Shown here: in pieces, positions 1-9,399 of the stretch
Layout of the letters: every line of letters begins with the position of its first letter
Position numbering within the stretch: the stretch's first letter is position 1
Source of the DNA: Dendrophyllia cribrosa
Taxonomy: Eukaryota > Cnidaria > Anthozoa > Scleractinia > Dendrophylliidae
NCBI GenBank assembly: GCA_024195265.1
Contig: JAJLRJ010000009.1
Coordinates: forward strand, 30,147,210 to 30,211,209
Length of the DNA stretch: 64,000 nt
Reading direction: 5' to 3'
Translations under genes and position numbers: made by a program
Notes under the pieces: model-generated
Databases searched by the model: none
Told to the model about the DNA's origin: nothing
What the model saw: only the letters and a program-made list of their open reading frames with translations

Positions 1-109
1 TTTTAGCTTGGCAAAAGTTTCGGCATTCGCTGTTTGTTGTTTAAGAAATGGTGCGAGGTAAAATATTGTTGTTAGCCTTTTCACTTAATGAAAGGTTGTA
101 TATATCAAT

Positions 110-450
110 GAATTTTTTCTCGAAACTGTGATTTGTTATCAGTGTGTTGAATTATAAAACAGTATTTATAGTGTTCAAGTTTGCGCAATATTGACAAAGG
201 CGCCACTTTCATTCATGAACTGTGTGATGTTGCAAGTTTCGCGCGTTAAAACATATGTAAGCTTTTTTTAAAATAAAAGGCTTGTCGGCGATATTTTCTC
301 TTCAAACTGTGCTTTGTTATCAATGTGTTGAATTATAAAACTATTATAGCGCTCAAGCTTGCGTAATATCGCCTAATTTTAGCCGACTCGGCCTACGGCC
401 TCGTCGGCTAAGTATTAGGCGATATCACGCGCGCTTTCGCGCTATAATAG
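110..450. repeat. Imperfect direct repeat plus palindrome
   Basis: A block of about 80 bases at 115-195 recurs at 293-373 with the same order of words (a stretch ending in GTGTTGAATTATAAAAC, then GCTCAAGCTTGCG-like sequence). It is followed at 370-430 by a palindrome centred on GGCCTACGGCC, whose arms read CGCCTAAT..TTAGCCGA and the reverse. This looks like the end of a dispersed DNA element, but I do not recognise the family. Bases 450-1090 contain no gene that I can support. Confidence 0.5.
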
Positions 451-1092
451 TTAAATATATCGCGATGGTGTCCTGCAGTTGCCTGGCAACAAAACCGCGA
501 CAAAGCTCCAATTGTCTGAAGTCATGCTACGCATACTTGCGCTCACACAAAATCACGGGCTGAGAAAATAACTCAGTGATCCTAGCATTCAGCGACTACT
601 ACTGATTTATGCGCCAAAAGAAACTATATTGTTATGCCCAGAGGTAGCAAACAAACGACGGCAAAACTAAATAGTCTAAAAGGCTCTGGAAAGTCTAAAT
701 ATCTCCTGTCAGTATCAAAGACTTTTTCCCAAGATCAAAGAATCGGCAACATTATTGAACAACAGGCCTGTTATATCTGTTATATATGCGAGACTTGAGG
801 GTTGGGGAGGAGGTAGGGGGAGCCGGTTTGAAAATTGATTGTGCGTACCTCTGAAAAGTCCTCGCTACGCCCCTGGTATGTAAACAAAAACAAAGGTGTG
901 GCTGACTCGGGGTCTTTAAACTTTATATTTTTTATTATCCCCTTTGTGAAGCTAAAATAGGAAAAGCATCGCGTTTTATACAACATAATTCTGTTTAAGT
1001 AAGGGTTATTGACCAGGAGCGAGGAGATATGTGATATATGAATGGGTTAGTTTCTAGAGAAACTGTGGTGCTGCGTCGGTGGGGGGATGAAA

Positions 1093-1291
1093 CACGAGAA
1101 TTTAGTCTTATCGACTGAGTCGATAAGGTAAATTGACCACCGTAAAAAGATTCAAATAGCTGACGTTTCGAGCGCTAGCCCTTCGTCGGAGCGAATCAAA
1201 CGAAGGGCTAGCGCTCGAAACGTCAGCTATTTGAATCTTTTTACGGTGGTCAATTTACCTTATCGCCTGAGTCGATAAAACTAAATTCTCG
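1093..1291. mobile_element. Head-to-head pair of Penelope-like 3' tails
   Basis: Positions 1095-1198 and 1201-1291 are near-perfect reverse complements. Each arm matches the 3' tail of the Penelope-like element that ends at 38855: the hammerhead core, then a TTTTTACGGTGGTCAATT word, then a GAGTCGATAAAACTAAATTC end. The minus-strand arm keeps the full hammerhead. The plus-strand arm starts inside it and lacks the 5' part of the core. Two inverted tails with no coding body suggest abortive or twin-primed insertion. Confidence 0.7.
1149..1197 (-). ncRNA. Hammerhead ribozyme motif (Penelope-type, minimal stem III)
   Basis: On the minus strand the order is GATTC-GCT, core CCGACGA, a stem-II hairpin (GGGC-TAGC-GCTC), GAAAC, cleavage triplet GTC, AGC, then GAATC. 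The two outer pieces pair as stem I with an internal loop. Stem III is reduced to the ACGT of GAAACGTC, as known for hammerheads of Penelope-like elements. The core has C where the consensus CUGANGA has U, which may lower activity. Confidence 0.6.
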
Positions 1292-1879
1292 TGATATGTG
1301 ATATATTCGCCTCGTGGCGTACCCGAGGGCGTAGCAAACAAAGAAACTATTAATTTTTCGGAGAGTAACATTCCGTTCAATTCAAATGCAAAAAAGCATG
1401 ATTCCGCAAGGCCGCATTGGGATCACGGCACACGACGAAGCGAGACGGTAAACATGTTTTGCTTTTACCAAATTTGCATTGAGCACGTTGCTTCGTTATG
1501 AGTAGAAGGAGGGAAAGAGAGAAGAAAATGTATGAACAGTCCTCGTGGTCTCGCCATGACCCAACTGCCCGCCTTCATCTTTCGAAGATCAATGGAGTGG
1601 TTGCGGTGTGTTTTCCATGAGAAACCGGTGGAAACATATTCAGGTTCAAGCGTAAAACGAGGCGTCATACATTATTGAAGACTCGAAACCTGATTCGAGG
1701 TACGATACCATCGAATAATATTATTAACATTTCGCTTTTTGGTCGCGACCGGCAAGTTAATTACGTAGGAATAAGATTGATGAAGTTGTCTTTTTATGTA
1801 AACAAAAAATATTGACCGATGCTAGAGTGTTTTCCTTGTTATGCCCTATTTTGTATTCCCGTTTGTGTTATTCTGTTAT

Positions 1880-1932
1880 GAGGGGAATATGTCGGGGGGA
1901 ATATGTTGGGGGGAATATGACGAGGGGAATAT
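1880..1932. repeat. Short tandem repeat, GGGGAATATG type
   Basis: Four copies of a 10-16 base unit built on GGGGAATAT follow one another. The flanks (1300-1870 and 1940-2200) hold no recognisable gene. The open frames there are short and lack family resemblance. Confidence 0.6.
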
Positions 1933-2204
1933 ATAATCCTTTGTTTTGCTATTGTTATCAGTCATTGTTTTCAGCCCCGCCTCTCCCCTGTTACAATCAA
2001 AGCCGCACCCAGCTTTTCAGACACTGTAATGAACGGGGCTATGTGACATATTCCGACCCCTGAAAAGAACAAAGAAAACTGAGCTAGGTAGAAAATAATG
2101 CAACATACTTCAGTTTTGTTTATAAATGATCTAACTTCCGCTCATTCGAGAAGTGCTGAGGTAAATCCAGGCTCGTACTAAAGGGGAGGGGGACAAAGGC
2201 GAAC

Positions 2205-2450
2205 GCAAATTATAAATAAATAAGTAAATATAGACTTATATAGCGCACATATCACGTGTTTCATGGCGCTTTACATACACTTACAAGAATGAGATCGGAC
2301 GTCACCTTATGAAGGCGCCTCAGGCAGCCGCTATCGGTCCTTTGTTGATCTCATCTCCCCCACCCCACCCATGAACAATGTATGGCACTGAGGGTAGTCA
2401 CAGCCAGGGTCACATAGGGGAAGGGGGGGGGGGGGGGGGGGGGGGGAGTA
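2205..2450. repeat. Dispersed repeat remnant ending in a poly(G) run
   Basis: The words TTATATAGCGC and TGGCGCTTTACA are typical of a dispersed repeat tail in marine invertebrates, by recollection only. A run of about 24 G ends at 2446. Long G runs of this kind recur in the window (about 30305-30325 and 39650-39669) and are prone to assembly error. From 2450 to 3250 I see nothing coding. Confidence 0.35.
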
Positions 2451-3254
2451 AAATGGGTCCCTTGCCAAGATTCACCTGACTCAGATAAGGTAGGAACATG
2501 AATTCAGCTTTACAACTTTACTGTTCTTGCTGTAAAATGTTTTGAGTCCTTCTCTAATTTACCTAGTTTTTCTGTTTTCCAAAATTAGCACATACTCAGG
2601 AATTTTCTATTTCCAAACAAGTTGATTACACTGTTTATTTTAATATAATTATATAATCCTCAGTTCCGGTCCTAAGATACGAAGACACAAATGAAAATAA
2701 CCCTAACTCTGAAATAGATATAAGCATTGGCATTCTGACAAAAAGAGCTAATTAGTGCACGCACGTGTTATACAAGACATTGACTGCTAAACACTTAATG
2801 ACTGGTTCCGAGGGAATCATATAGTAACACAAAAAACACAACACAGTTTGAAAAACGCGCCGAGCACTCGAGGTATACATCAATCGCATCATAATCATGC
2901 CATCTTTTGTCACGGTCTGATCACGTGCGCTAGCGGGCAACAGTGCAATGTTACCCTCTGACGTCAAAATTGTTGCCCGCTTTCACAAATGTTGCCCGCT
3001 TAGGACCATTGGCGGGAAACTGTTAGATGTCTTGGACCATGAATCATCCAATCAACGCGCGCGTTGTATTGAGAAAAACTCCAGCTATATAACAAGACCA
3101 TTTAGCTGATGTTTTGTTATTCTTTCAAAATGATGATATCGTAAATTAATTACGTAATGCTGTAAAGTGATGTATTAATTTGGGTTGGGTTTTCCTATCA
3201 TATATATGTCTATGATTTGGATTTATCGTCAAGAAAATATACGCAACTCAATTT

Positions 3255-4162
3255 CTAGATATCTGAAGCTAGAGCCATTGCACTGAAAGTGCTTCCTGCT
3301 CTATTAACTAGTGCATCAAATTTGCCAAATTCTTCAATCTGTCCATTTTTTAAAACCACAATCTGGTCACAGTCTCTAATCGTATTTAAACGATGAGCTA
3401 TAGTAACGACAGTGGAGTCCCTCAGTTTCTCACGCACTACGTTCCAGATTGTTTGCTCTGTATCCGGATCCACGTTTGCAGTTGGCTCGTCCAAGATGAC
3501 GATTTTCTTTTGTTGCAACAGCACACGAGCCAAACAGATTAACTGTCTTTCCCCTACACTCAAATTTGCACCATGCTCCAACAATTCGTGATCTAGCTGT
3601 CCCTCCAAATTTTCAACAAGATGTTTTAGTTGCACATGTTCTAAAGCTCGCCATAAGTCGGCGTCTTGGAACTGCTCCATAAAATCAAGATTTTTCCTCA
3701 CTGATCCACTGAAAAGGACAGGACTTTGTCCAAGAACAGTTATTGCTCGTCGACACTCTTGTAGATTGATATCATTTATTCTAACATTATCAATCAATAT
3801 ATCTCCATCTCCATCGGGCATGCGCATAAGAACTGTCACAAATGAAGATTTCCCTGCACCAGTGCGGCCTGCAACACCGATCTTTGCTCCACCATTGATG
3901 TGTAGATTGATTTCCTTTAGCACTTGAGGACCCCCCGGATAATACGTCAGTGATACGTCTTGGAATGTGATATTTCCTTTATGTGGCCATTGTTCCGGGG
4001 GAAGTCGTTTCACTTTATATCCAGGTTCAGAGTCAAGCTTCGTGTACGTCACAACTCGCTCAATTGACGTCATTAGATTTTCGACTTCCGATGAATTTCG
4101 AACAGCATATTGAGTGAGGGACACCGTCTGGACAACATAAACTAGTGCAAGTCCAGCAAAGG
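3255..4162 (-). CDS. ABCC4-like, last exon (NBD2)
   Basis: This terminal exon encodes the end of the second membrane domain and the whole C-terminal nucleotide-binding domain. Visible motifs in order are Walker [11 protein letters not shown]-loop GQSPVLF, signature LSVGERQ, Walker B VILDEPTA with the catalytic glutamate present, D-loop NVD, and H-loop TIAHRLNTI. This marks it as the hydrolytically competent site usual for ABCC NBD2. The acceptor is the AG at 4163-4164 and the exon opens with [11 protein letters not shown], a helix end. The stop is TAG at 3255-3257. The last exon of a second gene copy at 60965-61878 is the same length within a few codons and about four residues in five are identical by eye. 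Confidence 0.92.
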
Positions 4163-4642
4163 CTTATTAAAAAGAAGAGGTAATTAGTCACACGTAATTT
4201 CTTAGTTAATATAGAAACCTTAAATCAATTATCCTCATACAACACGAACCTATCCGACGTAGTTGAGTTAAAAAAAGTCATGGAAAATGTCCTAAGCAAC
4301 ACCGAATCTTTAACTTAACAACCTCTACTAAGGAAACTTCATCCTTTCCCCTTTTTTTCTTTTCACAATTTTAACATTGGCGCCGGATACGATTGATAAT
4401 ACGATAGTATTACAAACTAACAGGCTACTTGCGAAATATAACACCTATGCGGATACAAATTTGACATTAATTTATGTGAGTGTGCAAATTACATCCAAGA
4501 CAATAAAATCCTCAAACTGCTGACAGAACATTTAAGTGTGCAGTAGTACAGTGAAGATTGGTTTGATACCTTGCGTATGCTGTATGCATGTATAGGTTCT
4601 TACTTTTCAGTTTACATATACTCGTATAGTCCGTATACTTAC

Positions 4643-4757
4643 CAGCATCTTGAGACACCAAAACTGCCGCAAGAGCGACTGCACCAGTTAACAGGGCAGA
4701 AAGATGATCTAAACGTACGCCAAACCATCGACCACTGGCCAGCACCATAATGCATGA
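4643..4757 (-). CDS. ABCC4-like, penultimate exon (end of second membrane domain)
   Basis: A short exon with acceptor CTCAG at 4758 and donor GTAAGT at 4637-4642. It encodes about 38 residues including SGRWFGVRLDHLSALL, which matches the conserved 'R-W-F-x-V-R-L-D' segment of ABCC transporters just before the last transmembrane helices, followed by a hydrophobic run ALAAVLVSQDAG. Phase and position fit the exon at 3255-4162. No exon for the preceding part of the membrane domain is visible upstream, and 4760-5230 looks like ordinary intron. Confidence 0.8.
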
Positions 4758-5230
4758 CTGAGTATGAATGTCTTGACATCTACAACATGAACTGCAATTA
4801 GTTTACACAGGGGTAAAAGGTCGCCATCTAGTACAAAACAATAGCTAATAAACAATAGTTTCCGCAACACCAAGATGGCCATAAATTGAGTTCTGAACAT
4901 GATGAAGACGAGTTTGCTTGTGCGCGTAATCATGCTTTCCTAGAATACTTGCCATCTCTCCCCCCAAGCACCACTCATGCCTTCGTGAGTCTTGATGGGA
5001 TGGCTATATTCTAGGAAGGTTCCATTGGGGTGCATAAATACTTCCTTGGGGTGGTGCTGCAGTGCAGGACGCACCCACTCCCTATACTACACACTATAAG
5101 GTGAGTCAGGATCACCAACCACGCTGATCGTGGAATTTAAAAGTTAACTTTAAAAATACCTACTATATAGGGTGGTGCTGGATCCCCCCCCCCCCATATT
5201 TTGCGTGGTTAAACAATCACTGCGCTCTTA

Positions 5231-5435
5231 GAGGATTCGATCTTTATACGATGAAGAGCATGCTTTGACAAAGCAGCAGTTTGATAATCTTATCTCGGCT
5301 GTGATGTCAGGATTGACACTTGAAGATATTCCTGGCGAAGACAATAAAAAAATTTGGTTTATAAATACGCCAGAAATTGACAAAAACATTAGAGATATTT
5401 GCAAAGAAGTTGGCTTGAAGCTTCTAGTAGATTAG
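5231..5435 (+). pseudogene. C-terminal coding remnant, unknown protein
   Basis: An open frame without a start codon runs from just after a TAG to TAG at 5433-5435, about 67 codons. The composition is protein-like (SLYDEEHALTKQQFD near the start, IWFINTPEIDKNIRDICKE further on). I do not recognise the family. It lies just upstream of, and on the same strand as, the nuclease and zinc-ribbon fragments, so it is probably another piece of the same decayed element. A poly(C) run lies immediately upstream, at about 5184-5195. Confidence 0.4.
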
Positions 5436-5612
5436 GGTAAACAATCCTTTCTTTAGTTTAGTTATTGCGGACAACGTTCCGCATTTTTTTTTCTTGTCGT
5501 ATCGTGAAAAAGGTCATATAGCTGTATCAATTTCGTATACAAAATCATAACAGGTAGTCAACTGAAGATTTGTTTTCCTTATGTATTATCCGCAACAGAT
5601 ACTTCGCTTCTG

Positions 5613-5876
5613 TTGAATCGAAGAAATCAGGCCATCCGTGACAGTGAAGCTTTCAAGGCTTTTCTACAAACGAGAAATACAGGCCGAAGACAAAAAAGTG
5701 CCGCCTGGGTGAAAGCCAGGCAAAACACCATCGGTGCATCAGAGATCTCTGCTCTGACAGGCTCAACACGGCTTCATAGTTTTTTCCGTTTTTATGCCCA
5801 TCATCGCCTAATTTGTCTAATGCTGGACCAATATCCAGATCTTTTGTATCATTTTTTCGGGGATTCCGCTAAGTAA
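5613..5876 (+). pseudogene. YqaJ-type viral exonuclease fragment
   Basis: Residues 32-50 (W-V-K-A-R-Q-N-T-I-G-A-S-E-I-S-A-L-T-G) match the N-terminal signature of YqaJ/lambda-exonuclease-like nucleases found in animal DNA viruses and virus-derived elements. These digest double-stranded DNA during recombination and replication. The similarity stops right after the motif, and the tail (residues 51-87) is unrelated. The catalytic Asp/Glu-Lys region of a full enzyme of several hundred residues is absent. The frame is also open upstream to about 5520 without a convincing ATG. Interpretation: a truncated, non-functional relic. Confidence 0.55.
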
Positions 5877-6057
5877 GGGATACTCATATTTGATGAGTAA
5901 GAGCCTTTCTGTTAAGGTTTTTAGCTCTTCTAATCTTTTTAAAGCGACACGATGGTTAGGTGTTGCTTGTATCTCGCAGGTATCTCTGATCCATTTCTAA
6001 TACATAGTTGTACTTTTTACTTGTGCATATTGAAAAGAAGAATAGCCTATAAATAAA

Positions 6058-6171
6058 ATGAGTAACTGTCTTTTTAAGTGTGATTCCTGCGCAGACTTAA
6101 AGTTGGCAGGCAGCGATATCCAACCATGCATACAATGCACATTCAAAGAGTACGGATACGAGATCTGTTAA
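6058..6171 (+). pseudogene. Cys-rich N-terminal part of the zinc-ribbon gene
   Basis: A 37-codon frame with ATG at 6058 and TAA at 6169. It carries CDSC and CIQC, a possible CxxC...CxxC zinc site, and ends in CTFKEYGYEIC. The following sequence stays open in the same frame after the TAA and soon shows a similar word, CMFKEYYPRTC. The simplest reading is that the TAA is a premature stop inside one longer gene. A small separate protein cannot be excluded. Confidence 0.4.
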
Positions 6172-6645
6172 TATCACAAGTTGACAGGCAAGATCGAGTC
6201 ACGCATTAACTGCATGTTCAAAGAGTACTATCCCAGAACTTGCGCAAAAAACAAGTTCTCAGACTACAAGTTTGACACTTGCTCTGACTGCAAAGTGGCA
6301 ATGCGCTTTGACGGCATTTTATCTGAACTTGTTTGCCCTCAATGCGGGTTATGTTTAAAGCCAGTTGATGTCATAGATGGCACTCGTTTTGACTACAAAC
6401 CAAAAACTAGGGCAATAATAGTTCGCAAATACCAACTAGGAAAAAAAATTAAAAACCTTTTTGAAAATCAGATCGACACAAGAGAAATCAAAGAAAGTGC
6501 CGCCCACGTCTACAGCTCTTTACAGCACTTATCACCAAACAACAAAAGATTAAGCATTGTGTACTTATTGCCGAAAATACTAAATGTAATCCTTCCCATA
6601 TCATGTCAAGCACGTGATATAATAAAAACGAAACCCAGCTGTTAG
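6172..6645 (+). pseudogene. TFIIB/VLTF3-like zinc-ribbon protein, decayed
   Basis: The frame contains CSDC (about residues 34-37 counted from the TTG at 6181), then VCPQCG 13 residues on, a CxxC-x14-CxxC ribbon of the kind used by TFIIB and by late transcription factors of large and mid-sized DNA viruses. Downstream lies a helical region with LSPNNKRLSIVYLLPKIL. There is no ATG before 6211 because the frame runs in from the preceding TAA. Such factors recruit RNA polymerase to late viral promoters. Assignment to TFIIB-like or VLTF3-like is not resolved. The C-terminus (ARDIIKTKPSC) looks unrelated and may be a truncation scar. Confidence 0.5.
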
Positions 6646-6787
6646 AAGAGCACGGTACACAAAAATATGCGAGGAAAGTGATAGGGTCTGGGATCTGTTT
6701 CTTAAAAACAAGAACCCGCACATGTAGAGCGTCACGCAGCGTCACCCATTTGTCGTTCTTTTGCCTGATAAAGCGAGAATCCTGAGT

Positions 6788-7374
6788 TTAATCTTTCAAA
6801 TGTAACCTCGATTCTGCGCCCAGATTGGCCAATTTTTCTTGAAACTCCTGTTTTATCTCTTTCCTAAGTTGGCTTTTTATTTCGTCTACATCAGGCTGCA
6901 GTGGTTGGCTTGATTGTTTGCTATTTCCAGAGTAAATAGCGGTTTTGAGGTCGTGATATTTTTGTAGTTCGAGAAGTATAAGGTTAAATTCGCAATCTGC
7001 GATTTTGTTGTCATTGAGGGCCTTTGAAACCAAATCACAAACCGTGTTGTGTTTGGTAATGGCTAGCGTATAAATCCGTTCTTGTTTCGTTACTTGGTTT
7101 GAAGCTTTTTGCTGAATGCAGTCAAACCAGTAGATGAAATGCCGGTCAAAGCAGCGATGCCGCCAATGGATGCACTAGCGAAAGCACCAATACCAGAGAT
7201 TGCTGTTGCTTTTCTAGCTGAAGAAGGCAAAGCAGTTAAGAGAGCCTTTTTTCCCGGACCGCGTGAGACGTGGCACATGATGGAAAATTTCCCTACCCTC
7301 ATGTTTAGCTCAAAGATAGCCCATGGTGAGTCAATAAACGTGGTGGTGTTTTTTTGCTCAAATCTATTTTTCAT
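6788..7374 (-). pseudogene. Hydrophobic plus coiled-coil protein, frameshifted
   Basis: Two minus-strand frames form one gene. The upstream part (7090-7374) has a glycine/alanine-rich hydrophobic segment (SGIGAFASASIGGIAALTG) that could cross a membrane. The downstream part (6788 to about 7085) is helical and charged, with VSKALNDNKI and a C-terminal KSQLRKEIKQEF coil. The frame changes near 7088-7095, so the gene is broken. I recall multicopy cnidarian proteins with this layout linked to virus-like mobile DNA, but the function is unknown. It converges with the nuclease and zinc-ribbon fragments, which supports a single decayed island. Confidence 0.45.
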
Positions 7375-7532
7375 TTCTAGAAAATCTCAAAAACTCTAAC
7401 GGCCCCCCTTCGCCATGAAATAGCCGAAATAAGAGCGCCGAATATGAGCGCAATACAGGTTCTCATTAAAAGCGCACAGGGAAGCAAGGCTTTCCCAAAT
7501 TTGAACAATTGTGTAGGAGGCATTAACAAATC

Positions 7533-8105
7533 ATTTGAGCTAATAACAGGTTTTGTAGTTACATTTCTAAATTAACGGCGAGTGTTTGAAAATCGCTCAT
7601 ATTTCATTATTTAAAAATTGCATTTTGGAGCAGTTTTTCAAGAAACATTTTCCCTATGCGGTATAACTCAGAATCGCTTTAAATTGCGGTTTTGGAAACG
7701 TGGATATAGTGCTTTTTTCAAGGAAACTAAAAAAACGTTTGGGCCTCTTAACTACTGCAAAGAAAAAGCTCGTGTCATTTCGAGGAAATCACAACATCGA
7801 CTTGTCAACAACCGCAAATAATCGAATTACGCTTGCTGTTATTAAAGCCAAAATTCCGACGAAAACTTATCGCTTTAACCATGCTAGATCAGAGACATAG
7901 TATAACGAGCTTACCTTGCATAGCCAGTGGTTGAAGGTTGGTTTTATTCCTATTTTCGTTTCAAATGGCCATCTTCGCTCGAGCAGGATTTATCAAATTT
8001 ATCACGCAATCATTAAATGTTGCCGAAGGCACTTTCTGGAAACACCGTATTTCTCGACAGTTCCAACCATATTTCAGCTTCCATACAGCTCGTTATCCAA
8101 GAGTC
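7533..8105. repeat. Left arm of a long inverted repeat (partner 15290-15858)
   Basis: From AGCTAATAACAGG through ATTGCATTTTGGAGCAG to TTTCAGCTTCCATACAGC the sequence matches the reverse complement of 15290-15858 closely. The right arm runs into the assembly gap, so the outer end is unknown. The pair brackets 7.2 kb that contains the C2H2-family pseudogene. Short open frames inside (for example 7618-7821) lie on both arms and show no family resemblance. Confidence 0.75.
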
Positions 8106-8126
8106 TTGTTTTCACAGTAAAAACTT

Positions 8127-9394
8127 TTGATGTTTTTACTGTTTATGTGGCAGACGATCAAAGCTTTCACATTAGAGGAGAATGTCCCAACGATGGCGCG
8201 TCAACTTATGCATCGATATGCAAATGAGTTGTTTTATTTGCATGTCACGCAACGACATGTTACACGCTTTTTTCGGCCGCAGTCTGTTACGTTTAGAGCT
8301 ATATTTCGCGGATTAGCGGAACTGCCGTGTTCAACCCCACAAGGGGGGAAAGGGCCATGCGATCGAAAAGCCGCAACGATCAAGTCGCATATGAGAATTT
8401 ATCTAAACTCTGGCCACGACATCGAGACACCCGCCCAGATGAAAGATGCAATTCTCTCCTCCGGTGGAGTGTCGGCGGTTAACGTCAGTCTATGTGAATC
8501 AATCGCAGCTCCCAATATGCCATCCTTGAAGGTCGAGGGTATCAGTCAGCTAAACAATGTGGAGTACAACGAGGACGGAATTCGGGTGTGGAAGGCGTAT
8601 GGTACTGGCCCTGGAAAAGTTTTAAAGATCCAGTATCCATCTCCGTCGGAGCTGCCCATTCTCACTACCAATCAACCACATTCAAGCACCTTTATTGCAA
8701 TCAAGCCACGACGAACAAAAGTGCTGCCACAAGTTGATGATGATCAAGTGAAGCAGGATACACCCATCGCTGAAGACAACCTCACAAACGCAGAAGGGGC
8801 ATTGTTTGCTTGTCCTGAAGAGGGTTGCACGCGGACATTCCTGCGGCATTCTTTAATGCAGCCGGTCACTTGGATTGCGGCAAACATGACAAAGCTCTAG
8901 AGCGCGAGACGTTATTGGACAGAGCTGCAATGGCTTATGCAGAGAGGTTGGAAGGGCAGACCCCTTCAGTACCGGAGGTTGCTGTAAACACACGGTCGGA
9001 TTCTACAGGTGATACAAACAGAAACCTGACGATGGGCTGGGCACTAATGGCGGGTTCCACGCGAAGGAGCAGATTCATGTCCAGCCAAAAGACTTATCTA
9101 ACTGCGAAATTCAAACTAGGGGAGCAATCAGGGCACAAAGCAGATCCTGCGTCGGTTGCAAGGGCGATGGTGAGTGCCAAAGATGAAAGTGGAAACCGCC
9201 TGTTTACAAGTGAAGAGTTTCTCACTGCAAGTCAAATTGCCAGCTTTTTTTCCCGCTTCTCTGCGAAAAAGGTCCTTCACGACAACGATGACGAACAGTT
9301 TGACGATGATTTGCACAACGCAGCTAATGTGGCGAGAATTGAAGAACTTACAAATGTGGCTTTGTCTCAGCTGTGTTTGCTAGCACTAATATAA
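8127..9394 (+). pseudogene. C2H2 zinc-finger family protein ('GKGPCDR' type), frameshifted
   Basis: Two overlapping plus frames, 8127-8900 and 8825-9394, together give a recognisable multicopy invertebrate family of unknown function. In order: a GGKGPCDR-K-A motif followed by a helical stretch ending YLNSGHDIETPAQMKDAI, a VWKAYGTGPGKV block, and one C2H2 finger. The finger starts as CPEEGC in the first frame, but its HLDCGKH half is in the second, so a single indel between about 8838 and 8867 splits it. The second frame continues with MGWALMAGSTRRSRF, GHKADPASVARAM and EFLTASQIASFFSRF, and ends with TAA at 9392-9394. The C-terminal part resembles a small helix-turn-helix-like unit. It lies between the two arms of a long inverted repeat. 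Confidence 0.6.
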
Positions 9395-9399
9395 GATCG

